Shown here: positions 6,719-11,000 of the stretch, in pieces
Position numbering within the stretch: position 1 is the stretch's first letter
Layout of the letters: each line of letters begins with the position of its first letter
Translations under genes and position numbers: made by a program
Assembly (NCBI GenBank): GCA_009781815.1
Contig: WQVB01000021.1
Location: 1 to 11,000, forward strand
Direction of reading: 5' to 3'
From: Defluviitaleaceae bacterium
Lineage (GTDB): Bacteria > Bacillota > Clostridia > Lachnospirales > WRAX01
DNA: 11,000 nt
Notes under the pieces: generated by a model
Databases searched by the model: none
The model's input: only the letters and a program-made list of their open reading frames with translations
Told to the model about the DNA's origin: nothing

Positions 6719-7045
6719 CTAAGGCTTTTTCCTTGAAAAAATAGCTATAGATAAAGCTAATATTAATATAGGTATGACTAGGAACAAATTGCCTCTAACA
6801 ATAGAGCCAAAAGGAATATGCCACCAAGATGTATCTTGAGAAAAATACTCTACAAGAGAGGCTATAAAAGCTAGCACGATGCCAGCTATAGCTACGGCAA
6901 TACCTATTTTGAAACTCTTTCTTGTGGTTGGCTGGGTGAGCGGTATGGTCGGTATAGGGTCAATGACCTTTATCAACCTAAAACCACATTGATTGCAAAA
7001 AGTATACTCTTCTTTTGCTATTGCGTTACAACTTGGACAATTCAT
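6719..7045 (-). CDS. Zinc-ribbon membrane protein (front part of frameshifted gene)
   Basis: The 108-residue product starts with a zinc ribbon, Cys3-x2-Cys6 and Cys17-x2-Cys20 (NCPSC and FCNQCG), as in the zinc_ribbon_2 modules at the N-terminus of many Firmicutes membrane proteins of unknown role. After a Pro/Thr-rich linker (29-43) come two membrane segments (about 47-66 and 86-103), ending in FSRKKP and TAG. The ribosome site is a G-rich AAGGGGGAAG (complement of 7051-7058) before the ATG. The promoter at 7080-7107 has a C10 run in its spacer. The reading frame most likely should continue into the membrane protein at 6150-6638, with which it overlaps out of frame; see that entry. Confidence 0.75.
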   Translation of the reverse strand: MNCPSCNAIAKEEYTFCNQCGFRLIKVIDPIPTIPLTQPTTRKSFKIGIAVAIAGIVLAFIASLVEYFSQDTSWWHIPFGSIVRGNLFLVIPILILALSIAIFSRKKP

Positions 7046-7079
7046 AAAACTTCCCCCTTAGGATTTTTTGGATATAATG

Positions 7080-7107
7080 ATTATAACATTTTCGGGGGGG
7101 GGGTCAA
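7080..7107 (-). promoter_or_regulatory. Promoter of the zinc-ribbon membrane gene with a C10 tract in the spacer (phase-variation candidate)
   Basis: On the minus strand TTGACC (complement of 7102-7107) and a perfect TATAAT (complement of 7080-7085) are 16 bp apart. The run of ten C (G10 on the plus strand, 7094-7103) supplies the last two bases of the -35 box and the first eight bases of the spacer. The expected start near 7073 gives a leader of about 27 nt with the ribosome site. Gain or loss of one base in the run would change the spacer between 15, 16 and 17 bp. Confidence 0.7.
7094..7103. repeat. Homopolymer tract G10 (C10 on minus strand)
   Basis: Ten uninterrupted G on the plus strand in an AT-rich divergent intergenic region, by far the longest single-base G/C run in the window. 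It lies 22 bp upstream of the -35 box of the murJ promoter and inside the promoter of the minus-strand gene. Confidence 0.9.
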
Positions 7108-7125
7108 CATTTTCCTTGAAATTTC

Positions 7126-7154
7126 TTGCTATTTTTTGCGAAAGGTGATAGAAT
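7126..7154 (+). promoter_or_regulatory. SigA-type promoter of the murJ-alkC operon
   Basis: TTGCTA (7126-7131), a 17-bp spacer and TAGAAT (7149-7154), with a TG one base before the -10 box (7146-7147, extended -10). The expected start near 7161 lies just before the ribosome site GAGGAG (7163-7168), giving a very short leader. It also argues against the TTG at 7161 as the start codon of the next gene. Confidence 0.65.
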
Positions 7155-7178
7155 GAATGGTTGAGGAGTTGTTTTGAT

Positions 7179-8837
7179 TTGAGAGTGAAAAAAAGAAATG
7201 ATAATAGAAACAATTTTATAAAGCAGGCCAGCATTTTAGCTGTGTCTGGGCTTTTGGCACGGTTTTTGGGCTTTTTATATAGGCTACCCCTAACGGATTT
7301 GATAGGGGATGAAGGAAACACTATATATAGTGCGGGCTTTTACATCTATACCTTTTTGCTTGTTGTGTCTTCTGCTGGGTTGCCTGGTGCTATATCTAAA
7401 ATGGTGGCAGAAAGGCGGGCAGAGGGGCATTATGAGGCCGCACACAGGTTGTTTAAGGTCGCCTTTGCCATGGCTGCTATTATAGGCGCTGCCCTTGCTG
7501 TGTTTTTGTTTGCTTTTGCACACACCTTTGCCGCTTTGATAAATGTGCCAGAGGCCGCCCTTGCTATACAAGTTTTAGCCCCCACTATTTTTGTGGTGGC
7601 TATGATGGCGGTTATACGTGGGTATTTTCAAGGCATGTCTATGACGACGCCCACGGCGGCTTCTCAACTAATAGACCAGATATTTAATGCGGTCTTCTCG
7701 GTTGTGCTTGCTCATACCCTTTACAACTTTGCTATGGATAGGGGCTATGTGGCTATAAACTATGCAGCCGCTGGCGGCACGCTAGGCAGCACCGTGGGTG
7801 CGATTGCTGGCTTTATGTTTATTGCAGGCATTTACTTTCTCTCTCGCAAAGATGTGGCGGTAGAGGTGAGACGTGCTATAAACAAGAGAAAAAGAGAGGG
7901 CTTAGAGCCGTATGTAGAGCGGACAAGCTATCTGATAAAGACCATCCTCATAACCTCTACCACCATCATAATGGGCACGGCTATTTTTACAGTTGTAAAC
8001 ATGGCAGACCTTGCAATGGTGCTTAACCGCCTAGAGGTGGCTGGTTTTGATGAGTCAACGGCAAGAAGCCTCTACGGGCAGGTTACAGGTAAGTTTCACC
8101 CCATTACCAACTTGCCTGCCGCCATCTCTTCATCCCTTGCTATTGCTTTGATACCAGCTATATCCGCTGCAAATGCCCTTGGCAAGCACAAAGAGGTGCG
8201 AGACAAAATAAACACGGGGTTGCGTGTGGGCATGTTTTTGACTATACCTATAGCTTTGGGGCTGGCTGTGCTAGGCCCTCAAATTGTAGCTTTGCTATTC
8301 CCAAACCACCCTGATGGCGGCACGTTGTTTTTGTGGGGCTTTGCCTCCATCATCTTTTTAGCTATCTCCCAAATAGCCACAGGCATTGTGCAAGGCTTAG
8401 GCAAAACAATGGTGCCCGTGTATGCCGCCCTTGCGGGTGCGGTGGTGAAGATTGCCTCTACATATTTTCTAGTGGCCATCCCTCAAATCAATATATACGG
8501 AGCGGTGCTTGGCACTACATTGTGTTTTTTAGTGGCGGCGGCTATCAATTGCGTGTATCTTTTTAAACACACAAAAACCAAGCCAGATGTTAAAGGTGTG
8601 CTGCTAAAGCCTCTGTTTGCAAGCGTCGGCATGGCTATGGGTACATTCACATTCTACCACTCAACATACTTTTTAATGGGCAATATGCTGTTTTCAACCA
8701 TTATAGCTGTTTTTGCAGGTATGGCTTTGTATATACTATTCATGCTACTGGTGAAAGGCTTTAGAGAAGAAGATGTGCTGTTTTTGCCTGGTGGCAAGAA
8801 GATTTTGGCTAAATTAAAGAGAAGGAGCTTGATATAA
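7179..8837 (+). CDS. murJ: MurJ/SpoVB-family polysaccharide or lipid II flippase
   Basis: The ~552-residue product is a multi-pass membrane protein of the MOP exporter superfamily, in the SpoVB/YtgP branch to which B. subtilis MurJ (YtgP) belongs. These proteins flip lipid-linked peptidoglycan precursor across the membrane. Recognisable parts are the N-terminal FIKQASILAVSGLLARFLGFLYRLPL region, broken as usual by Arg residues in the first membrane helix, followed by IGDEGNTIYS and SAGLPGAISKMVAERRA, and a later repeat TNLPAAISSSLAIALIPAISAA. About 14 membrane segments fit. I choose the TTG at 7179 as start, ten bases after GAGGAG (7163-7168); GTG 7185 is the alternative. The symbol murJ is by family; a sporulation-specific SpoVB-like role is possible. 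Its stop overlaps the next start (TAATG). Confidence 0.88.
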   Translation: MRVKKRNDNRNNFIKQASILAVSGLLARFLGFLYRLPLTDLIGDEGNTIYSAGFYIYTFLLVVSSAGLPGAISKMVAERRAEGHYEAAHRLFKVAFAMAAIIGAALAVFLFAFAHTFAALINVPEAALAIQVLAPTIFVVAMMAVIRGYFQGMSMTTPTAASQLIDQIFNAVFSVVLAHTLYNFAMDRGYVAINYAAAGGTLGSTVGAIAGFMFIAGIYFLSRKDVAVEVRRAINKRKREGLEPYVERTSYLIKTILITSTTIIMGTAIFTVVNMADLAMVLNRLEVAGFDESTARSLYGQVTGKFHPITNLPAAISSSLAIALIPAISAANALGKHKEVRDKINTGLRVGMFLTIPIALGLAVLGPQIVALLFPNHPDGGTLFLWGFASIIFLAISQIATGIVQGLGKTMVPVYAALAGAVVKIASTYFLVAIPQINIYGAVLGTTLCFLVAAAINCVYLFKHTKTKPDVKGVLLKPLFASVGMAMGTFTFYHSTYFLMGNMLFSTIIAVFAGMALYILFMLLVKGFREEDVLFLPGGKKILAKLKRRSLI

Positions 8838-9925
8838 TGAGTGCTTTGAAAGATTGGTACACAAAAGAGGCTCTTGAGGGCTTTGCGAAGGATATAAAAA
8901 AGGCATATGCCCACTTTGATGCAAATGCCTTTGTGGCAGATATTATGAGTGATGGATGGGGCCAGCTGGAGCTTAAAGGAAGGTGGCGTCGCATCACCCT
9001 TTGCATGGGCAAGCACCTGCCCAGCGGCTACAAAGATGCTCTTGCCGTTCTTTATGATGTGATAGAGCATTATGAGGGCTACACCAACGGGTTTAGCATA
9101 ATTTTTACGGATTTTATTGAGGAATTTGGGCTTGCAGATGAGGATTGGGCTATATCCATCGCCGCTTGTGAGCATTTTACCAAATATGGCACGGCTGAGG
9201 GGGCTGTTCGCCCTTTTATCATAAAAGATGAAAAGCGTATGATGGCACAGATGTATGAGTGGTCAAAAAGCGATAACGAGCATGTTAGGCGGCTTGCTAG
9301 CGAGGGTTGTAGGCCTGCTTTGCCTTGGTTTATGGCCTTGCCAAGCTTTAAAAAAGACCCAACCCCCATTTTGCCTATTTTGGAGGAGTTGAAGACTGAC
9401 CCTTCCCTATATGTTCGCAAAAGTGTGGCAAATAATATAAACGACATCTCCAAAACCCACCCCCAACTGATGATAGACCTTGCAAAAAAATGGCATGGTA
9501 AAGATAAAAACACCGACTGGATTGTAAAACATGGCTTACGTACATTGCTAAAAAAGGGCAATAAAGATGCTTTGGCCATTTTTGGTTATGATGATGAAAC
9601 ATCCATAGAGGCGGCAAACTTTGCCTTGAGCATGCCAAGTGTGGCCATTGGTGATGATATAGGCTTTTCATTTACCATTGCCTCAAAAAATGCCACTAAG
9701 GTAAGGTTAGAATATGCTATTGACTTTGTAAAAGCTGGCGGCAAGCGTAGCCGTAAGGTTTTTAAGATATCCGAAATTGAGATGGCGGCTGGTGATAAGA
9801 AGGATTATGTCAAGAAGCACTCTATGGCGGATTTAAGCACTAGAAAGCACCATGCAGGTACGCATACAATCGCCCTAATCATCAACGGTATAGAGCGAGC
9901 ATCTGCGGATTTTGATTTGGTGTAG
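8837..9925 (+). CDS. AlkC-like DNA alkylation repair glycosylase (HEAT-like repeats plus C-terminal Ig-like domain)
   Basis: The 362-residue product shows the HEAT-like helical repeats of the AlkC/AlkD superfamily over about residues 1-260, with the conserved stretch HVRRLASEGCRPALPW (149-164) and a following repeat DPSLYVRKSVANNINDISK (188-206), then TDWIVKHGLRTLLKKGN (226-242). AlkC and AlkD excise cationic alkylated bases such as 3-methyladenine without flipping the base. Residues about 268-362 (from VAIGDDIGFSF to SADFDLV) look like a beta sandwich and match the Ig-like C-terminal domain known from AlkC but absent from AlkD, so AlkC is the better name. The ribosome site AAGGAG (8822-8827) lies inside the end of the flippase gene, and stop and start overlap by one base, so translation is coupled. 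Confidence 0.88.
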   Translation: MSALKDWYTKEALEGFAKDIKKAYAHFDANAFVADIMSDGWGQLELKGRWRRITLCMGKHLPSGYKDALAVLYDVIEHYEGYTNGFSIIFTDFIEEFGLADEDWAISIAACEHFTKYGTAEGAVRPFIIKDEKRMMAQMYEWSKSDNEHVRRLASEGCRPALPWFMALPSFKKDPTPILPILEELKTDPSLYVRKSVANNINDISKTHPQLMIDLAKKWHGKDKNTDWIVKHGLRTLLKKGNKDALAIFGYDDETSIEAANFALSMPSVAIGDDIGFSFTIASKNATKVRLEYAIDFVKAGGKRSRKVFKISEIEMAAGDKKDYVKKHSMADLSTRKHHAGTHTIALIINGIERASADFDLV

Positions 9926-9936
9926 CCTGCTTTAGA

Positions 9937-10105
9937 GTCATTAGACTTGTAGCGAAATCACTCCCTAACCGTCATCCCGTGCTTGACACGGGATCTATGC
10001 ATGATAGTGCATAACCCCGATTAAGCCTGCCCTTAGCCCTTGGTCTCCCTGCTGACGCAGGCAGAAGGGTAAGACTTGACTGAGGGTGTCAAGCACGGGA
10101 TGACG
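9937..10105. repeat. MITE-like nested palindromic element, second copy (right end missing)
   Basis: The left end GTCATTAGACTTGTAGCGAAAT (9937-9958) matches the left end of the element at 2594. It is followed by a hairpin arm ATCCCGTG-loop-CACGGGAT (9974-9994), shared core sequence beginning GGATCTATGCA, and a right arm whose 19 bases at 10087-10105 are the exact complement of 9970-9988. A smaller hairpin CCTGC-tgac-GCAGG (10048-10061) sits in extra sequence not found in the first copy. The outer right inverted repeat is not recognisable. The element starts 11 bases after the alkC stop, as the first copy does after radA. Confidence 0.7.
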
Positions 10106-10157
10106 ATGTTTGGATTGGCTTTGATATAACTTAGGACGCCTTTATTGTCAAAACTTG

Positions 10158-10187
10158 TTGCCACTCTTTGTTTTGATGTGATATAAT
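10158..10187 (+). promoter_or_regulatory. Strong extended -10 promoter of the small toxin-like gene
   Basis: TTGCCA (10158-10163), an 18-bp spacer, and a perfect TATAAT (10182-10187) preceded by TG one base upstream (10179-10180). The predicted start is near 10194, giving a leader of about 92 nt before the small gene. Confidence 0.75.
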
Positions 10188-10204
10188 AATTGCAAGTTTA
10201 TTGT

Positions 10205-10279
10205 GGAGAGTGGGCATTGCGACTTTTCTTCAAGATTTTAGACTCTCCAAAAGAGGCTTTAGATTCTTGAGAAAGGAGG
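10205..10279 (+). promoter_or_regulatory. Structured 5' leader that can mask the ribosome site
   Basis: CTTTTCTTCAAG (10223-10234) can pair with CTTGAGAAAGG (10266-10276) over 11 bp with one bulged base and one G-U pair, covering the first half of the ribosome site AAAGGAGG (10272-10279). GGAGAGT (10205-10211) can pair with ACTCTCC (10242-10248). GGCATTGCGAC (10213-10223) is the exact complement of GTCGCAATGCC in the 3' UTR (10418-10428). Translation control by folding of the 5' and 3' ends is inferred; folding was not calculated. Confidence 0.5.
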
Positions 10280-10286
10280 AATGCTT

Positions 10287-10406
10287 ATGTTAGATTTTGG
10301 CGATGCATTGAGGACTATCTTCTATGCAGTGGGGATAGTATACTACATAACCCACACAAAGAAAAAACGCCACTCCAACCAACAAGGAAAGCGACGTTTT
10401 AAGTAA
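10287..10406 (+). CDS. Small hydrophobic protein with basic tail, candidate type I toxin
   Basis: This 39-residue frame begins MLDFGDALRTIFYAVGIVYY, giving a single short membrane-type segment (about 6-22), and ends in a strongly basic tail (KKKRH, GKRRFK). That layout fits the small membrane toxins of type I toxin-antitoxin loci in Firmicutes such as TxpA, BsrG and Fst, but I see no clear sequence match to a named family. ATG 10287 is chosen over ATG 10281 because AAAGGAGG (10272-10279) then stands seven bases away instead of one. The gene has its own strong promoter (10158-10187), a 92-nt structured leader and a 3' hairpin (10444-10477), and is overlapped by a convergent minus-strand RNA unit covering its last ~45 coding bases and its whole 3' UTR. 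Toxicity is inferred from layout only. It could instead be a harmless small membrane protein. Confidence 0.65.
   Translation: MLDFGDALRTIFYAVGIVYYITHTKKKRHSNQQGKRRFK
10362..10400 (-). terminator. Rho-independent terminator of the antisense RNA
   Basis: In minus-strand RNA, AAAACGUCGCU then UUCC (complement of 10386-10400) pairs with GGAGUGGCGUUUU (complement of 10364-10376) over 13 bp with two G-U pairs and a 2-nt bulge, around a 9-nt loop, and is followed by the rest of a U6 run (complement of 10362-10367). On the plus strand the two wobbles become C-A mismatches, so the structure is specific to minus-strand transcription. It lies inside the small coding region. Confidence 0.7.
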
Positions 10407-10443
10407 CACATAATTAGGTCGCAATGCCTAAGCAATAGACCTA

Positions 10444-10480
10444 GAATGAGGGGATGTCTGCAAACATCTTCTCATTCGTT
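10444..10480 (+). terminator. 3' hairpin of the small toxin-like mRNA
   Basis: GAATGAGGGGATGT (10444-10457) and ACATCTTCTCATTC (10464-10477) form an uninterrupted 14-bp stem with two G-U pairs and a 6-nt loop, followed by a short GTTTATAAT tail. On the minus strand the G-U pairs become A-C mismatches, so the stem is stronger in plus-strand RNA. The U-tract is weak, so it may stabilise the 3' end as much as terminate. Confidence 0.6.
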
Positions 10481-10489
10481 TATAATAGG

Positions 10490-10518
10490 ATAATATCACA
10501 ATAACGTGCTTATGTCAA
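10490..10518 (-). promoter_or_regulatory. Near-consensus promoter of the antisense RNA
   Basis: On the minus strand a perfect TTGACA (complement of 10513-10518), a 17-bp spacer and TATTAT (complement of 10490-10495), with TG one base upstream of the -10 box. This is the closest match to the SigA consensus in the window, and it points away from murA into the 3' end of the small gene. Confidence 0.8.
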
Positions 10519-10550
10519 CACTTCAAACATAAAAAGTTTTACGTATCATA

Positions 10551-10580
10551 TTGCTAGCTTTCTTTACTCAAAAGTATCAT
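10551..10580 (+). promoter_or_regulatory. SigA-type promoter of murA
   Basis: TTGCTA (10551-10556), an 18-bp spacer and TATCAT (10575-10580). The predicted start near 10587 gives a leader of about 53 nt. It stands back to back with the antisense promoter, with 32 bp between the two -35 boxes. Confidence 0.55.
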
Positions 10581-10639
10581 ACCCCTTATATATGGCAATA
10601 ATCCCATTAAGTGATTATGACATGGAGGGGGATTTTTGT

Positions 10640-11000
10640 ATGGAAAAGTTTGTGATTAGAGAGAGCGGACCTTTAAGGGGCAGGGTGCGGGTTTCGGGTA
10701 GCAAAAACAGCGTGCTACCCATTATCGCAGCTACTTTGCTAACTGATGAAGAGTGCATGATACACGATGTGCCAGCCTTGACCGACGTGATGATAATGCA
10801 AGAGCTAATAGAAGATATGGGGGGCAAAACCTCCCTCAATGAGGAAACTCTAAAGATAAAAGTGCAAAATATCGCTAAAATTCAGGCGGATTATGAGCTT
10901 TGCAGCAAGATGCGTGCATCTTTTTTGGTTGCAGGGCCAGTGCTTGCTCGCATGGGTGAGGTGAAAATATCTATGCCTGGGGGCTGTGCCATAGGTAGCC
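10640..11000 (+). CDS. murA: UDP-N-acetylglucosamine 1-carboxyvinyltransferase MurA (3' truncated by window edge)
   Basis: MurA transfers enolpyruvate from PEP to UDP-GlcNAc in the cytoplasm, the first committed step of peptidoglycan synthesis and the target of fosfomycin. The 120 residues in the window hold the N-terminal substrate-binding pair in GSKNSVLPIIAATLL (20-34, Lys22 and Asn23), MRASFLVAGPVLAR (91-104) and the active-site loop PGGCAIG (113-119) with the catalytic Cys116, the residue fosfomycin modifies; Asp would make it resistant. Full-length enzymes are near 420 residues, so most of the gene lies beyond the edge. The start ATG is preceded by GGAGGGGG (10624-10631). Whether this is MurAA or MurAB cannot be told from this part. 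Confidence 0.96.
   Translation, partial: MEKFVIRESGPLRGRVRVSGSKNSVLPIIAATLLTDEECMIHDVPALTDVMIMQELIEDMGGKTSLNEETLKIKVQNIAKIQADYELCSKMRASFLVAGPVLARMGEVKISMPGGCAIGS

Larger units (their letters stand above)
10362..10483 (-). ncRNA. Candidate antisense antitoxin RNA, about 122 nt
   Basis: Bounded by the near-consensus promoter at 10490-10518 (predicted start about 10483) and the strand-specific terminator ending at 10362. It is fully complementary to the last ~45 coding bases and the 3' UTR of the small gene, including the 3' half of the 5'/3' pairing (10418-10428) and the 3' hairpin. This is the 3'-overlap layout of TxpA/RatA and BsrG/SR4 in B. subtilis. No open reading frame of note lies within it. 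Existence of the RNA is inferred from its signals. Confidence 0.65.

Noticed and set aside
6719..6760. Programmed -1 frameshift joining the two halves of the zinc-ribbon membrane gene
   Set aside because: The required direction is -1, but neither T6 nor A5 sits in a proper X XXY YYZ slippery heptamer in the zero frame, and I saw no clear downstream stimulator. A mutation or sequencing error is simpler.
7161..7178. TTG 7161 as start of the flippase gene
   Set aside because: It coincides with the predicted transcription start and precedes the ribosome site GAGGAG; TTG 7179 or GTG 7185 fit better.
10281..10286. ATG 10281 as start of the small toxin-like gene
   Set aside because: Only one base would separate it from the AAAGGAGG ribosome site; ATG 10287 has normal spacing.
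10481..10486. TATAAT on the plus strand after the small gene, as a murA promoter
   Set aside because: No -35 box lies 16-18 bp upstream; that position is the loop of the 3' hairpin. The boxes at 10551-10580 are better.

Overview
The window looks like a chromosomal segment of an uncultured or poorly known Bacillota, most likely a Clostridia member. The evidence is AGGAGG-type ribosome sites, TTG starts, SigA-type promoters, a DUF6273-type lipoprotein, a SpoVB/YtgP-type MurJ flippase, and RadA and MurA sequences of Firmicutes character. This is family recognition by eye; no search was run.

Region 1 (1-2584, plus strand): the end of a DUF2262-like gene, then a decayed 105-bp copy of the 5' end of radA, a DUF6273 lipoprotein gene, and the intact radA. 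The lipoprotein gene therefore lies between direct repeats of the radA start. Region 2 (2585-4153): a nested-palindrome MITE-like element, a degenerate relative of it, and a two-gene unit encoding a small alpha/beta hydrolase and an S51/PepE-like peptidase. Region 3 (4121-5761, minus strand): a DEAD-box RNA helicase followed by a GNAT acetyltransferase, tail to tail with the peptidase gene and overlapping it by 33 bp. Region 4 (5762-7178): a 388-bp non-coding stretch with several inverted repeats, then a zinc-ribbon membrane-protein locus on the minus strand. That locus appears frameshifted at a homopolymer, and its promoter has a run of ten C in the -35/-10 spacer. Region 5 (7126-9925, plus strand): murJ-type flippase and an AlkC-like DNA alkylation repair gene, coupled by a TAATG overlap. 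Region 6 (9926-10639): a second MITE-like element, followed by what looks like a complete type I toxin-antitoxin locus. Region 7 (10640-end): the 5' third or so of murA.

The strongest candidate for something undescribed is the locus at about 10158-10518. A 39-codon gene for a small hydrophobic protein with a basic tail has its own extended -10 promoter, a structured 92-nt leader, an 11-base match between the 5' leader and the 3' UTR, and its own 3' hairpin. It is overlapped at its 3' end by a minus-strand transcription unit with a near-consensus promoter (TTGACA-17-TATTAT) and a strand-specific hairpin plus U6 terminator. Two further notable points are the putative phase-variable promoter at 7080-7107 and the radA-fragment/lipoprotein arrangement.

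Functionally the window mixes housekeeping (DNA recombination and repair: RadA, AlkC; peptidoglycan precursor synthesis and flipping: MurA, MurJ; RNA remodelling: helicase) with accessory material (lipoprotein cassette, palindromic elements, toxin-antitoxin candidate).
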